Below the pieces are notes generated by a model. That model did no database searches and was not told the DNA's origin. It was given only the letters and a program-made list of their open reading frames with translations. DNA of 64,000 bases from contig NZ_SEOO01000022.1 of assembly GCF_004152865.1 (NCBI RefSeq), positions 1-64,000 on the forward strand, read 5' to 3'. Origin of the DNA: Sphingobium cupriresistens (GTDB lineage Bacteria; Pseudomonadota; Alphaproteobacteria; Sphingomonadales; Sphingomonadaceae). The translations under genes were made by a program, and so were the position numbers. Shown here one piece after another: positions 32,876 to 43,913 of this stretch. Every line of letters begins with the position of its first letter. Positions within the stretch are counted from its first letter, which is position 1.

Positions 32876-35837
32876 GAAGACGCGCCCCGCGCTCTTCACG
32901 ATACCCGCGCATCGCGCCTTCGCCGACGCGCTGGCGGCGGGATTGCTGGCGCGGCATCGCGGTGATCCCATGGCGCTGGCGCAGGCCATGGTCCTGCTGC
33001 CCAACAACCGTGCGATCCGGGCGGTGAGCGACGCCTTCGTCCGGCAATCGGGCGGTGGGCTGCTGCTGCCCCGGCTGGTCGCGATCGGCGACCCCGATCT
33101 GGGGGAACAGGTGGGCGGCGCGCTCGACCCGCTGGGGGAGGCCGACCCCGTCCCGCCGGCGATCGCACCGATGCGCCGCCAGATGATCCTGGCGCGCATG
33201 GTGCAGGATGCGCAGCCGGGTATCGATGCCGGACAGGCGCTGCTGCTGGGACAGGCGCTGGGCGCGGTGCTGGACCAGATGCAGGTGGAGCGCGTGCCGA
33301 TGACGGCGTTGCGCACGCTGGCGCTGTCGGACGAACTGTCAAAGCATTGGCAGACGTCGCTGACGATGTTCGAAATTTTGATCGCCCGCTGGCCCGGCGA
33401 ACTGGCGCGGACCGGGTGCATCGACCTGGCGGATCGGCGCAACCAACTGTTCGATCGGCTGGCGGCGCGCTGGAAAGACCATCCGCCGTCAGGCTTCGTC
33501 GTCGCGGCGGGCCTGTCGACCACCGCCCCCGCCGTCGCCAGCCTGCTGCGGCGGATCGGCGCGATGCCCAAGGGCATGGTGGTGTTCGCCGGCCTCGACC
33601 AGCATATGGACGATCCGGCATGGCAGGCGATCGGGCCGTTCGATCCCGATCCCCTCACCGGCCGCGTGCCGCAGGGCCATGAAAGCCATCCCCAATATGC
33701 GCTGAAGCGCCTGCTCGACCGCATGAGTGCGACACGGGACGATGTCGCTTTATGGCGCTGGGGCAGCGAGCATGATGCGCGGGCGGTGCGTGGGCGCAAC
33801 ATCTCCAACGCGATGCTGCCGCCCAGGCTGACGAGCCGCTGGCGCGACCTCAAGACCGCAGACCGGTCGCTGGCGGGGGTCGAGGCGCTGGAAGTGGCGA
33901 CGCCGGGCGAGGAAGCGCAGGCCATCGCCATCGCGCTGCGCGAGGCGCTGGAGACGCCGGAACGCACCGCCGCTTTGGTCACGCCCGACCGGCAACTGGC
34001 GACGCGGGTGTCGGCGCATCTGCGGCGCTGGGGCATCGAGGCGGACGATACAGCGGGTCTGCCGCTGTCGCGCCTGCCGCCCGGCACGATGCTGATTGCC
34101 ATGGCGCAGGCGGTGGCGGAACGCTTCGCGCCGGTGGCTTTACTGACCCTGCTCAAACATCCGTTGGTGATGCGGGGCGAGGCGCGTCTTACTTGGCTGG
34201 AGGGGGTGCGCGCGCTCGACCTGCTGTTGCGCGGGCCGCGGCCGCAGGCGGGGTTGGTCGGCATCGACCTGCTGCTGCATCCGCGCGCGGACGACCGGCA
34301 GCGAGTGTTGCGCGAGCAGATGCGCGATTGGTGGCCGACGGCGCGTGCGTTGCTGGAGCCGCTGGAAAGCGCCTTTGCCGCTGCTGCCGACCTGGGCGGA
34401 CAATTGGCGGCGCTGCGCGAACAGGCCGGCGCCCTGACCAACGATGCCGTCTGGGCCGGTCATCAGGGCCATGCCGCCGCCGACCTGTTCGCCGAGATGG
34501 AAGCCGCCGCGCCCGAAGGCCCGCGGCAGGCCGATCCGCGCGCTTTGCCGGTGCTGCTCGACCATATGCTGGGCGGCGTATCGGTGCGCCCGCCCCAGGG
34601 CGGCCATCCGCGTATCAGCATATTGGGCCTGATCGAGGCGCGGCTGACGCAGGCGGACCTCATGATCCTGGGCGGCCTCAACGAAGGCACATGGCCGGGC
34701 CTGCCCTCGCCTGATCCCTGGCTCGCCCCGCGCATCCGGCGCGAACTGGGGCTGCCTGGGCTGGAGACGCGCATCGGCCTGGCCGCGCATGATTTCGCAG
34801 GGGCGCTGGGCGCGCCGCATGTCCTCATCACCCGCGCGCGGCGGGGCAGCGGTGGGCCGGCGGTGGCGTCGCGTTTCTGGCTGCGGCTGAAGGCGATGGC
34901 CGGGCCGCAATGGAAGACGGCGGACCGCTATGCGGCGCTGGCGCAGGCGATCGACGCGCCGGGCCGGCATAGTCCCGCCGACCGTCCCGCGCCCGCGCCG
35001 CCCGCTTCCGTCCGGCCGAATGTTATCCCGGTCACCGATGTCGATCGGCTGAAGGCCGACCCGTATGCCTTCTATGCCAAGCGGGTATTGCGCCTCAATC
35101 GGCTCGATCCGGTGGATGCCGATGCCGGCCCGGCCTGGCGTGGGACAGCGGTCCACGATATTCTCCAGCGCTGGGCGGAGGCCGGGACGCTCGATCCCGC
35201 CGATCTGGAAGCGCGCGCCCGCGCCATGTTCGACCAGCCCGAAGTCCATCCGTTGCTCAAAGCATTGTGGCAGCCGCGCCTGATCGAGGCGATCCGCTGG
35301 ATCGCGGCGCAGGTCGCCAGCGACAAGGCGGAGGGGCGCACCATATTGGCGGTCGAGAAGGAGGGCCGCGCCGACATTGCGGGCGTCACCCTGATGGGCA
35401 AGGCCGACCGGATCGACCGGCTGGCCGACGGGCGTATCGGCATCATCGATTACAAGACCGGCAAGCCGCCCAGCGCGCGGCAGGTCAAGGCGGGCTTTTC
35501 GCTGCAACTGGGGCTGCTTGGCATCATCGCGGAGTTGGGCGGGTTCGAGGGGCTTGGCCCGCAACCGCAGGCGGGCGACTTCGAATATTGGTCGCTCGCC
35601 AAGAAGGGCGACCAGTTCGGCTATCGCGAACGACCGGTCGATCCGATGGGCAAGCGCGACAAGATCGTCACCGACCAGTTCACCGCGCACGCCCATGAAC
35701 ATTTCGAGGCTCTGGCGGACACCTTCCTGCTCGGCGCCGCGCCATTTCGGGCGGAGATCAACCCCGAAGTCGCCAATTATGGCGATTATGACCAGCTCAT
35801 GCGGCTGGAGGAATGGTATGGCCGCGACGATGGCTAA
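32868..35837 (+). CDS. addB: Double-strand break repair protein AddB
   Basis: A 989-residue subunit of the AddAB helicase-nuclease, which resects broken DNA ends for RecA. The N-terminal part is a degenerate UvrD-like fold (MVLLPNNRAIRAVSDAFV) as in alphaproteobacterial AddB. The C-terminal PD-(D/E)XK nuclease domain carries GKADRIDRLADGRIGIIDYK and TGKPPSARQVKAG. ATG 32868 lies within the end of murU and is chosen over the longer frame from 32667. It overlaps addA by 20 bases. Confidence 0.92.
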   Translation: MGEKTRPALFTIPAHRAFADALAAGLLARHRGDPMALAQAMVLLPNNRAIRAVSDAFVRQSGGGLLLPRLVAIGDPDLGEQVGGALDPLGEADPVPPAIAPMRRQMILARMVQDAQPGIDAGQALLLGQALGAVLDQMQVERVPMTALRTLALSDELSKHWQTSLTMFEILIARWPGELARTGCIDLADRRNQLFDRLAARWKDHPPSGFVVAAGLSTTAPAVASLLRRIGAMPKGMVVFAGLDQHMDDPAWQAIGPFDPDPLTGRVPQGHESHPQYALKRLLDRMSATRDDVALWRWGSEHDARAVRGRNISNAMLPPRLTSRWRDLKTADRSLAGVEALEVATPGEEAQAIAIALREALETPERTAALVTPDRQLATRVSAHLRRWGIEADDTAGLPLSRLPPGTMLIAMAQAVAERFAPVALLTLLKHPLVMRGEARLTWLEGVRALDLLLRGPRPQAGLVGIDLLLHPRADDRQRVLREQMRDWWPTARALLEPLESAFAAAADLGGQLAALREQAGALTNDAVWAGHQGHAAADLFAEMEAAAPEGPRQADPRALPVLLDHMLGGVSVRPPQGGHPRISILGLIEARLTQADLMILGGLNEGTWPGLPSPDPWLAPRIRRELGLPGLETRIGLAAHDFAGALGAPHVLITRARRGSGGPAVASRFWLRLKAMAGPQWKTADRYAALAQAIDAPGRHSPADRPAPAPPASVRPNVIPVTDVDRLKADPYAFYAKRVLRLNRLDPVDADAGPAWRGTAVHDILQRWAEAGTLDPADLEARARAMFDQPEVHPLLKALWQPRLIEAIRWIAAQVASDKAEGRTILAVEKEGRADIAGVTLMGKADRIDRLADGRIGIIDYKTGKPPSARQVKAGFSLQLGLLGIIAELGGFEGLGPQPQAGDFEYWSLAKKGDQFGYRERPVDPMGKRDKIVTDQFTAHAHEHFEALADTFLLGAAPFRAEINPEVANYGDYDQLMRLEEWYGRDDG

Positions 35838-38800
35838 GACCCGCGCGCTTCAGAAATTGCTGGGCGATCAGGCGCGCGCCGCCGCGCCCGACGCCCATGT
35901 CTGGCTGTCGGCGTCGGCCGGGACCGGCAAGACCCATGTGCTGACCGCGCGCGTGTTTCGCCTGCTGCTGCAAGGGGTGCGGCCGGAAAATATCCTCTGC
36001 CTCACCTTCACCAAGGCGGGCGCGGCGGAAATGGCCGACCGTATTCACGATCGCCTCGCCGCCTGGGTGCAGATGGAAGAGGTCGACCTGTTCAACGACC
36101 TGGAGGCGCTGGACGAAGAGTCCGGGCCTGAGGCGCGCGACTATGCCCGGCGTCTGTTCGCCGAAGTGCTGGAATCGACCGGCGGCGGGCTGCGCATCCA
36201 GACCATCCATGGTTTTTGCCAGCAATTGCTGACCGCTTTTCCGCTGGAGGCCGAATTGACGCCGGGCTTCCGCCCGCTCGACCAGCGCGAACAATCGAGC
36301 CTGGCGCGCCAGACGCTGGCCGACATGGCGGTGCGTGCGCATGACGGGGACGACGCAGCGCTGATCGGCGCATTGCAGGCGATCAGCCTGCGCTTGGGCG
36401 AGGGCGGGGCCGAACAGTTTCTGTTGCGCTGCGCGGCGACGGGCGACGCGCTCGATGCGCTACCGGAGGCGATCGGGCCTTGGCTGGCGCAGGAACTGGA
36501 GCTGCCCGAAGGCGATATCGATCAATGGCTTGCCGACCAATGTTCTGACACGATGTTCGACATGCGCACGCTGGACGGGATCGTGCGCGCCAATGTGGAA
36601 TGGGGCAAGGGCCGGGGGCTGGAGCGGTGCGATCGCATCGCTGCGTGGCGCGCGCTCGATCCGGCCGGGCGGGCGGCGACGCTGGGCGATCTCCATCGTG
36701 CCTGGAGCAAGGCGGACGGAGACCTGATCGACGCCAAGGGCTGGGTGCCGCCGATCGACGGTTACATCGAGATGGCGGCGCGGCTGTACGACAGGTGCGG
36801 CGCGCTGATCGCGATGAAGTTGCGCGCCGACTACGCCGCGCTGCTGGGTCAGGCGCTCCATGCCGGGCGGGCCTATGCGCGTGATTATGCCAAGGCCAAG
36901 CGGCTGGCCGGCGCGGTCGATTTCGACGATCTGATCGCGCGCACCGCCGCCTTGCTGGAACAGCCCGGCATCGCCGAATGGATTCGTTACAAGCTGGACC
37001 AGCGGATCGACCATATATTGGTGGATGAGGCGCAGGACACCAATATCCGACAGTGGCAGATTGTAGCCGCTTTAACGTCCGAATTCTTCGCTGGCGAAGG
37101 CGCAAAGGGCGACAAAGTCAGAACTGTTTTCGCCGTCGGCGACTTCAAGCAAGCCATTTTCGGCTTTCAGGGGACTAGTCCCGCCGAGTTTCGCGCGGCC
37201 CGCATAGCTTTTTCGCGATATGCAGATGAAGCTGGGCATGATTTCTTCAACCTGTCGCTCGACCAGAGCTTTCGCTCGACGCCCGCCGTGCTGGAGGTGG
37301 TGGACCGCACCATCGCCACGCTGCGCGCCGAACGGCTGGGTATGGACGCGGGTGAGGTGCGCCATGTCAGCGCCAATCGGCATCCGGGCGAAGTGCAATT
37401 GTGGAAGCCAGTCGTCGCGGGCCTGTCCGAAGATGCCGAGGGCGAGGAGGATTGGGCGGCCGATCAGGAGCGGGTGCTGGCCGGCAAGATCGCGCGGCAG
37501 ATCAAGCAGTGGATCGACGATGGGCTGATGCTCGAAAGCCGGGGGCGGCCGGTGCGCGCGGGCGACATCATGATCCTGGTGCGCCGCCGCAGCGAACTGG
37601 CGCGGCTTATCGTCGCGCGGCTTTATGAGGAGAAGGTGGCGGTGGCCGGGATCGACCGGTTGCGGCTCAACGCGCCGCTGGCCGTGCGCGACCTGCTCGC
37701 CGCATTGCGCTTTGCGGTGCAGCCGGAAGATGAGCTGAACCTGGCGTCCCTGCTGGTATCACCGTTGATCGGCTGGACGCAGGACGAACTGATGGTGCGG
37801 CTGATCGGCCGCAAGATCGGTGCGGGTCTGTGGCGACATCTCCAGCAGACGATGGACGATGCTACGCTAAAACCGCTGCGCGATCTGCTGGCGGTGGCGG
37901 ATTTCACCACGCCCTATCGCTATCTGGAGGCGATATTGTCGGGGCATATGGACGGGCGGCGGCGGCTGGTCGAGCGGCTGGGGACCGAGGCCGCCGATCC
38001 GATCGAGGAATTGCTGAACGCCGCGCTTGCGTTCGAAAGCGACGATCATCCCTCGCTCCAGCGCTTCATCGACTGGTTCGACCGGGGCGAGGTGGAGATC
38101 GTCCGCGATGCCGCGGCGCAGGGCGACATGCTCCGGCTGCTGACCGTGCATGGCGCCAAGGGTTTGCAGGCGCCGATCGTCATCCTGGCCGACGCCTGCC
38201 TCGACCCCGATGCGGGCAACCGGTCGGACTCGCTGCTGTGGAACGGCCTGCCGATCCTGGCCCCGCGCAAGCCCGAACGGCAGGGGCCGATCGGCGACGT
38301 CGCCGAAGCGGCCGCACAGGTGGAGCGGGAGGAGCATTGGCGGTTACTCTATGTCGCGCTGACCCGTGCAGAAGAGAAGCTGATCGTCGCCGGGTCGCTC
38401 GGCCCCCGCGCCAAGGGGGAAGTGAAGCCGGAAAGCTGGTATGCGGCGGTCGAAGGGGCGATGATATCGCTGGGCACGGACTGGGAGGCCGATCCGCTAT
38501 GGGGCGGGGTGCGCCGCTGGCGCGGGACGGAGCAACTGGAGCCGCGCAAGGCGGAGGCGGAAGAGGCGCGCGCGTCGATGCCGGTCGTCCAGCCCGCATG
38601 GCTGCGCGAACCGGCCCCCACCGAATCGCGCCCGCCCCGGCCGCTCGCGCCGTCCGCCCCAGTGGAGGATGACGTGCCCTATCCGCCACCGACGCAGGCG
38701 ATGCGGGCCGCGGCCGAACGCGGGCGCTGGCTCCACGCGCTGTTTGAACGGCTGCCCGACCTGTCCGCCGAGCGGCGACGCGATGCGGCGGATCGCTGGC

Positions 38801-39291
38801 TGGTCCAGCAGGGCGTGGGCGATGCGGCGCAGCGCCATGACCTCATCGACCAGGCGATCAGGGTGATCGAAGCGCCGGATTTCGCGGCCCTGTTCGGCCC
38901 CGATGCGCTGGCCGAAGCGCCGATCGCGGCCGTGGTGGGCGAGGCGGTGATCGCCGGCACCGTCGACCGGCTGTCTATCGGCGCGGATCGCATCCAGTTG
39001 GTCGATTTCAAGACCGGGCGGATCGCGCCGCTGACCCTGGCAGAAGTGCCAACCGCCCATATCCGGCAGATGGCCGCCTATGTCGCGGCGCTGGGCGTGA
39101 TCTTCCCCGACCGGACGATCGAGGCGGGGCTGCTCTACACCAGCGCGCCGCGCCCGATCGTCCTGCCGCCCGCGGTGCTGGCGGCGCACAAGCCGGGCCT
39201 CGCGCCGTTTGCGGCGCAGAAGCCCGACTATCTGCCCGCGCAGGAGAATTTGCCGCTCTCACCCGTTGAGCGGGATGCGCACCCGTCCTAG
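35818..39291 (+). CDS. addA: Double-strand break repair helicase-nuclease AddA
   Basis: A 1157-residue UvrD-type helicase and nuclease. Walker A is [10 protein letters not shown] at about 31-40; further motifs are [56 protein letters not shown] and [15 protein letters not shown]. The C-terminal nuclease domain has [23 protein letters not shown] 35818 is preferred over 35830 because GGAGGA precedes it at good spacing. It follows addB in the order usual for alphaproteobacteria. Confidence 0.94.
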   Translation: MAATMAKTRALQKLLGDQARAAAPDAHVWLSASAGTGKTHVLTARVFRLLLQGVRPENILCLTFTKAGAAEMADRIHDRLAAWVQMEEVDLFNDLEALDEESGPEARDYARRLFAEVLESTGGGLRIQTIHGFCQQLLTAFPLEAELTPGFRPLDQREQSSLARQTLADMAVRAHDGDDAALIGALQAISLRLGEGGAEQFLLRCAATGDALDALPEAIGPWLAQELELPEGDIDQWLADQCSDTMFDMRTLDGIVRANVEWGKGRGLERCDRIAAWRALDPAGRAATLGDLHRAWSKADGDLIDAKGWVPPIDGYIEMAARLYDRCGALIAMKLRADYAALLGQALHAGRAYARDYAKAKRLAGAVDFDDLIARTAALLEQPGIAEWIRYKLDQRIDHILVDEAQDTNIRQWQIVAALTSEFFAGEGAKGDKVRTVFAVGDFKQAIFGFQGTSPAEFRAARIAFSRYADEAGHDFFNLSLDQSFRSTPAVLEVVDRTIATLRAERLGMDAGEVRHVSANRHPGEVQLWKPVVAGLSEDAEGEEDWAADQERVLAGKIARQIKQWIDDGLMLESRGRPVRAGDIMILVRRRSELARLIVARLYEEKVAVAGIDRLRLNAPLAVRDLLAALRFAVQPEDELNLASLLVSPLIGWTQDELMVRLIGRKIGAGLWRHLQQTMDDATLKPLRDLLAVADFTTPYRYLEAILSGHMDGRRRLVERLGTEAADPIEELLNAALAFESDDHPSLQRFIDWFDRGEVEIVRDAAAQGDMLRLLTVHGAKGLQAPIVILADACLDPDAGNRSDSLLWNGLPILAPRKPERQGPIGDVAEAAAQVEREEHWRLLYVALTRAEEKLIVAGSLGPRAKGEVKPESWYAAVEGAMISLGTDWEADPLWGGVRRWRGTEQLEPRKAEAEEARASMPVVQPAWLREPAPTESRPPRPLAPSAPVEDDVPYPPPTQAMRAAAERGRWLHALFERLPDLSAERRRDAADRWLVQQGVGDAAQRHDLIDQAIRVIEAPDFAALFGPDALAEAPIAAVVGEAVIAGTVDRLSIGADRIQLVDFKTGRIAPLTLAEVPTAHIRQMAAYVAALGVIFPDRTIEAGLLYTSAPRPIVLPPAVLAAHKPGLAPFAAQKPDYLPAQENLPLSPVERDAHPS

Positions 39292-39317
39292 ATACGCTGC
39301 AACATAAGGAGATACTC

Positions 39318-39638
39318 ATGGCCACCAAGGCAGTTACCGACCTCAGCTTCCAGGATGACGTCATTAATTCGGACAAGCCCGTCCTCGTCGATTTCTGGGC
39401 CGAATGGTGCGGGCCGTGCAAGATGATCGGCCCGGCTCTGGAAGAAATTTCCGAAGAACTGGCCGACAAGGTGACGATCGCCAAGATCAACATCGACGAA
39501 AATCCCGATGCGCCGGGCCAATATGGCGTGCGCGGCATTCCGACGATGATCCTGTTCAAGAATGGCGAAGCGGCCGCGACCAAGGTCGGCGCCGCGCCCA
39601 AGAGCGCGCTTAAGGGCTGGATCGAAAGCGTTCTCTAA
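39318..39638 (+). CDS. trxA: Thioredoxin
   Basis: A 106-residue cytoplasmic thioredoxin with the active site W30-C31-G-P-C34-K and the cis-proline motif GIPT. It supplies reducing power to ribonucleotide reductase, peroxiredoxins and methionine sulfoxide reductase. A very good AAGGAGA ribosome-binding site precedes the ATG, which lies 26 bases after addA; it probably ends the operon begun by divL, though an own promoter is likely for such an abundant protein. Confidence 0.96.
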   Translation: MATKAVTDLSFQDDVINSDKPVLVDFWAEWCGPCKMIGPALEEISEELADKVTIAKINIDENPDAPGQYGVRGIPTMILFKNGEAAATKVGAAPKSALKGWIESVL

Positions 39639-39647
39639 TGCTCATGC

Positions 39648-39679
39648 GGTCGTGCCGGGCCGAACGGTCTGGCACGACC
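39648..39679. terminator. Hairpin between convergent trxA and glutathione S-transferase genes
   Basis: GGTCGTGCC pairs perfectly with GGCACGACC over a 14-base loop. There is no T-run, so it is not a textbook intrinsic terminator, but its location between two convergent stops suggests a bidirectional stop signal. Confidence 0.4.
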
Positions 39680-39692
39680 GGCACAGCCGGCC

Positions 39693-40301
39693 CTATGTCA
39701 GCGGGATCATCACCGACTGGGCATAGGCCGGTCGCGTGCGCAGCCGGTCGTACCAGCCACGCACATGCGGCACGTCGGGCCGCTCCATGTCGAGCGTGAA
39801 GAAAGTGTGGGCATAGACGCCCATCGGCACGTCCGCGACACCGAAAGCGACACCTGAAAGCCATGGTTGCACTGCGAGCGTGCGGTCCAGGATTTTCATG
39901 GCCGCGCCCGATGCCGCCGCAGACGTGGCCAGCAACTGTCCATCTCGCTGTTCGGGCGTGCGCCGCACCAATTGCAGGAACGCATCGCGCTGGGCGTCGG
40001 CGAAGGCGAATTGCCAGTCCATCCACTTGTCGCCCTGCGCCCGCTCCGCCGGATTGGCGGGCCACAAGCCAAGGGCGTAACGCGCCGCCAGATAGCGCAG
40101 GATCGCGTTGGATTCCCACAGCATGACGTCGCCATCCTCGATCGTGGGGATCAGCGCATTGGGGTTTTTCGCCAGATAGTCCGCGCTCATGCCGAACGCG
40201 CCGCCGACATCGTGGCGGACATAGGGCAGGCCGATTTCGTCCGCGAACCAGGCGACCTTCTTCACATTATGCGAGTTCAACCGGCCCCAGATCGTCAGCA
40301 T
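39693..40301 (-). CDS. Glutathione S-transferase family protein
   Basis: A 202-residue protein with a thioredoxin-like N-terminal domain (MLTIWGRLNSHNVKKVAWFA; NALIPTIED with the cis-proline and WESNAILRYLA for glutathione binding) and an all-helical C-terminal domain (WLSGVAFGVADVPMGVYAHT). Ser10 or Asn11 are likely to contact the thiol. The substrate is unknown; related proteins detoxify electrophiles. ATG 40301 is chosen over the long frame to 40718; AAGGA precedes it. It is followed upstream by the phosphatase gene on the same strand, 11 bases away. Confidence 0.88.
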   Translation of the reverse strand: MLTIWGRLNSHNVKKVAWFADEIGLPYVRHDVGGAFGMSADYLAKNPNALIPTIEDGDVMLWESNAILRYLAARYALGLWPANPAERAQGDKWMDWQFAFADAQRDAFLQLVRRTPEQRDGQLLATSAAASGAAMKILDRTLAVQPWLSGVAFGVADVPMGVYAHTFFTLDMERPDVPHVRGWYDRLRTRPAYAQSVMIPLT

Positions 40302-40312
40302 CGCATATCCTT

Positions 40313-41107
40313 CTAACCGAACAGCGTCGCCGCCGCCTTGTCCCACAGCCGGGCCGATGAAGCGCCCATCAACCCGCGCCGCAGGTCGCCCACGACATAG
40401 GGCGTGCCGTCGGTGCGCTGGCAGCAGCCGCCCGCTTCGTTGACGAACAACGTGCCCGCCGCATGATCCCAGGGCAAGGTCCGCGCGAACACCGACACGT
40501 CGTTCTGCCCCAGCACCAGCCGCGGATATTGCTCCGCGGCGCAGCGGGGAATGTCCACCAGCATGAAGCTGGCCTCCGACCTGCGCACCATGTCGGCGCG
40601 TTCCTCGGCCGACATGAAGAAGGTCGCCAGCGCCGCGATTGGCAGCGCGCCGCCCGTTTCGCGCGCCTGCACCTGGCTGCCATCGACATGACTGCCGCCG
40701 CCCAGCATCGCATGGCACAGCCGCCCGGTCAGCGGATCGAGTATCCAGCCCGCCAGCGTCGCGCCGCCATCGACCAGTGCGATGATGATGCCGAAGGGAG
40801 ATTTGCCCGCGGCGAAATTGCCGGTGCCGTCGATCGGGTCGATGATCCAGTTCAGCCCTTCGCCCGCCCGGTCGAGGATCGCCGGGTCGGCGGCGCAGGC
40901 TTCCTCGCCGATGATCCCGGCTTCGGGCAGGAGGGCGGACAAGCCTTCAGCCAGCCGCGTTTCGCTTTCCTTGTCGGCGATGGTGACAAAATCGTTCGTC
41001 GCCTTTTCGCTGATCTCGTCGCTGGCCAGATTCTGGTAGCGCGGCATGACGATGTCGCGGCCCACCGATCGCATCAGCGCCACGACGGGATCATGCAGTT
41101 CCAGCAT
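40313..41107 (-). CDS. Inositol monophosphatase family protein
   Basis: A 264-residue magnesium-dependent phosphatase. The metal-binding motifs are IIGEEA, WIIDPIDGTGNF and WDHAAGTLFV. Family members hydrolyse inositol phosphate, histidinol phosphate or 3'-phosphoadenosine phosphate; the adjacent argJ makes an amino-acid role thinkable, but the sequence does not decide, so no gene symbol is given. ATG 41107 is chosen because it shares one base with the argJ stop (TGATG). Confidence 0.88.
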   Translation of the reverse strand: MLELHDPVVALMRSVGRDIVMPRYQNLASDEISEKATNDFVTIADKESETRLAEGLSALLPEAGIIGEEACAADPAILDRAGEGLNWIIDPIDGTGNFAAGKSPFGIIIALVDGGATLAGWILDPLTGRLCHAMLGGGSHVDGSQVQARETGGALPIAALATFFMSAEERADMVRRSEASFMLVDIPRCAAEQYPRLVLGQNDVSVFARTLPWDHAAGTLFVNEAGGCCQRTDGTPYVVGDLRRGLMGASSARLWDKAAATLFG

Positions 41108-42333
41108 CAGCTGCGATAATCCGCGTTGATCGAAATATAGCCGTGGGTCAGGTCGCAGGTCCACACCTGCGCCCGGCCTTCGCCCAGCCCCAGGTCGACG
41201 CCGATCTGGATGTCCTGTCCTTTGAGATGCGCCGACACCGGGGCTTCGTCATAGCCCTCGACCGCCAGGCCGCCAGTCGCCACCTGCGTCGCGCCGAAGC
41301 GGATCGACAGTGTGTCGCGGTCGGCGGGTTCGCCTGCCTTCCCGACCGCCATGACGACGCGGCCCCAATTGGCGTCTTCGCCGGCAATCGCAGTCTTCAC
41401 CAGCGGCGAATTGGCGATGGAGAGGGCGATGCGATGGGCGCTGGCGTCGCTGTCCGCGCCTTCGACTATGATGTCGATGAACTTGGTCGCACCTTCGCCA
41501 TCGCGCACCACCAGATGGGCGAGTTGGCGGCAGAGGTCGCTGAGCGCGGCCTGGAAGGCGTCCGCCCCGGCATCGTCCATGCTGGCGATCGGCGCATGGC
41601 CCGCCTTGCCGGTGGCGAAGGCCAGCACGGTGTCGCTGGTCGACGTGTCACTATCGACCGTGATGCAGGAGAAGCTCTTGCGGTTCGCCGCCGACAGCAT
41701 CTGTTGCAACAGCGCCGGTTCGATCGCCGCGTCGGTGAAGATATAGCCCAGCATCGTCGCCATGTCGGGCGCGATCATGCCCGATCCCTTGATGATGCCG
41801 ACCAGTTCGACCCGTATATCGCCGATCATCGCCGACACATGCGCGCCCTTGGGATAGGTGTCGGTCGTGCCGATCGTGGTCGCGGCCTCTTCCCAGCCGC
41901 AGGGCGTGGCGGTGAAGGCGGCTTCCAGTCCGGCTTCGGCCTTGTCGATCGGCAGTGGCACGCCGATCACCCCGGTCGAGGAGACGAAGATGTCCGATGG
42001 CAGGCAGGCGAGATGATTGGCGACCTTGGCCGCGATCGCTTCCACCGCGGCGCGGCCGCGATGGCCGGTGAAGGCGTTGGCGTTGCCGGCATTGACCACC
42101 AGCGCGCGCGCCTGCCCAAGCGGAATGGCGTCCCGGCACCATTCGACTTCGGGCGAGGGACATTTGCTCTGGGTCGTGACGCCCGCAACGGCGGTGCCCG
42201 CGTCCAGCTCGACATAGGTAAGGTCGCAGCGATCCCAATTCTTGTATCGCGCGCGGGCGACACGCAGCGTCACGCCGTCGATGGCGGGCAGATTCGGGAA
42301 TGAAGCGGGAGCAAGGGGGGAGCGGTCGGTCAT
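41107..42333 (-). CDS. argJ: Glutamate N-acetyltransferase / ornithine acetyltransferase
   Basis: A 408-residue self-cleaving enzyme of arginine synthesis: it moves the acetyl group from N-acetylornithine to glutamate, and bifunctional forms also use acetyl-CoA. The autoproteolysis and catalytic site is Thr193 in the motif PDMATMLGYIF, with KGSGMI just before. Other family motifs, such as NAGNANAFTG and SSTGVIG, are present. Whether it also acts as synthase is not decided. It overlaps the phosphatase gene by one base. Confidence 0.95.
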   Translation of the reverse strand: MTDRSPLAPASFPNLPAIDGVTLRVARARYKNWDRCDLTYVELDAGTAVAGVTTQSKCPSPEVEWCRDAIPLGQARALVVNAGNANAFTGHRGRAAVEAIAAKVANHLACLPSDIFVSSTGVIGVPLPIDKAEAGLEAAFTATPCGWEEAATTIGTTDTYPKGAHVSAMIGDIRVELVGIIKGSGMIAPDMATMLGYIFTDAAIEPALLQQMLSAANRKSFSCITVDSDTSTSDTVLAFATGKAGHAPIASMDDAGADAFQAALSDLCRQLAHLVVRDGEGATKFIDIIVEGADSDASAHRIALSIANSPLVKTAIAGEDANWGRVVMAVGKAGEPADRDTLSIRFGATQVATGGLAVEGYDEAPVSAHLKGQDIQIGVDLGLGEGRAQVWTCDLTHGYISINADYRS

Positions 42334-42365
42334 GGCGCGCGAAATGCGTCAAAATCGGGCATGGG

Positions 42366-43913
42366 TCAATCTTTCCGCGACACCAGGAGTTCTGGCGCGC
42401 GGAGATATAAACGCCCCACGCCATCCGGCATCGCCACCATGCGATAGCCCCGCTGGCGGGCATAGGCGACCAGTGGGTCATCGGGGCGGAGCGGCAATTT
42501 GCGGGTGCCGCCTTCATAGCCGGTCAGGATGGCGGCGGGCGGATCGCGGTCCATGTCGGAGAGCGTGGCGGGGATCATGGCGTGGACCTGTCGCGCCAGC
42601 ACCGGCCCCATCGTCCATCCGGTGCGCCAGGCGAAGGGACCGGGGGCGAAGCGCGGGTCGAGGGTGAGGCCGCTGCCCAGGATCATATGCGGCGACAGGG
42701 TGGCGACGTCGTCGCCCTGGCCCATGGCGCGCACGCTCGCCCCGGCCCAGCGCGCGGCGGCGTCCGCCTCCAGCACCGGCGATCCCGTGCGCAGCATCGC
42801 CACGACATGCCGGGTGGCCGCCAACATGCCGGGAATCGCGGCGAGGCAAAGCAGGCCGAGCAGCGCCTGACGCGGCGCGAACGACCAGCGCCGTGCGTCG
42901 TCGAACAGATAGCCGAGCGCCAACGCCAGCGGCGGCAACAGGGGCATGACATATTGCACCTGCGACGGCGTGGGCAGCGCCGCGCCGATCAACGCGCCCC
43001 CGGTCATCCAGATCGCCAGCCGCCGTCCGGGCGAGCGCACACGCCGACGGGTCATGATCCAGTTGGCCGATAGCAGCAGCAGCGCGGCGAGCGCCGGTCC
43101 CTTCCACAGATATTTGAGCAGGTCGGTCAGCTTTTCGATCGTCGCCAGTTCATCGAACGCGCCGTTGGCGGCGTACCAGGCGTGCGGCGCGGTCGCGCCG
43201 AAGGTCAGTACGCCATAGAAGAAGGCGTCCGGGGCCAGCGCCCAGGCGACCAGCATCGGCGTCATGCCCGCCATCGCGCCCACCGCCAGCCAGCAGGCGG
43301 CGCGCAGGCCGCAACGGCCGCCCGCGCTGATGACGAACAGGCCGGTCATCAGCCCCAGCGGGGCGAAATTCAGCTTGGTCGCGATGGCGAGGCCGAACAG
43401 CGATCCGGCCGCGAACCAATAGCGGGGCGTGCAATGGCGCAGCGCAAGCAGGCTGACAAGCAGCGCCATGGACGACAGCAAAGTCGGCAGCATGTCGTTG
43501 CGCACCACCGCGCCGGTGAACTGGAAGGCGGCGGTCGCCCCAACGAGCAAGGTTGCGATTGCGGCGCTATCGCGCGAAATGCCCGCGATACGCTGGCCCG
43601 CCCACAGAGTTGCAACAGTGCAAAGGGCGGTGGCAGCCGTGGCCAGCCGCATCGCCACGACCATATGATCGGGAAACAGCAAGGTTAGCGGCGCGAAGGT
43701 CCAGCTATGCAAAGGCGGCTGAAGATACAGAAAATCGTGGAAGATCAGCAGGCGACCGCCAAAGTAGGCGCCGGCGACATATTGGCTTTCGTCATGGTCG
43801 AACGGAGTCGCGATCGCGGTCAGGCCGAACCAGAGGATCAGCGCCATCGCCACCAGCGTGGCGACCGGTAGAGCGCTGCTGGGCGCGCGCGCCAGGACGA
43901 TTGAACGATACAC
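42366..43913 (-). CDS. Membrane glycosyltransferase, GT-C fold (GT39/PMT-like)
   Basis: A 515-residue integral membrane protein with about ten hydrophobic segments and, in the first periplasmic loop, FDHDESQYV, the acidic pair typical of GT-C enzymes that use polyprenyl-phosphate sugars. The C-terminal 120 residues form a soluble domain. It may glycosylate lipid or cell-wall components; the acceptor is unknown. GTG 43913 with AAGGG at good spacing is preferred over the ATG at 44003, which adds 30 charged residues. It lies 32 bases upstream of argJ. Confidence 0.75.
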   Translation of the reverse strand: MYRSIVLARAPSSALPVATLVAMALILWFGLTAIATPFDHDESQYVAGAYFGGRLLIFHDFLYLQPPLHSWTFAPLTLLFPDHMVVAMRLATAATALCTVATLWAGQRIAGISRDSAAIATLLVGATAAFQFTGAVVRNDMLPTLLSSMALLVSLLALRHCTPRYWFAAGSLFGLAIATKLNFAPLGLMTGLFVISAGGRCGLRAACWLAVGAMAGMTPMLVAWALAPDAFFYGVLTFGATAPHAWYAANGAFDELATIEKLTDLLKYLWKGPALAALLLLSANWIMTRRRVRSPGRRLAIWMTGGALIGAALPTPSQVQYVMPLLPPLALALGYLFDDARRWSFAPRQALLGLLCLAAIPGMLAATRHVVAMLRTGSPVLEADAAARWAGASVRAMGQGDDVATLSPHMILGSGLTLDPRFAPGPFAWRTGWTMGPVLARQVHAMIPATLSDMDRDPPAAILTGYEGGTRKLPLRPDDPLVAYARQRGYRMVAMPDGVGRLYLRAPELLVSRKD

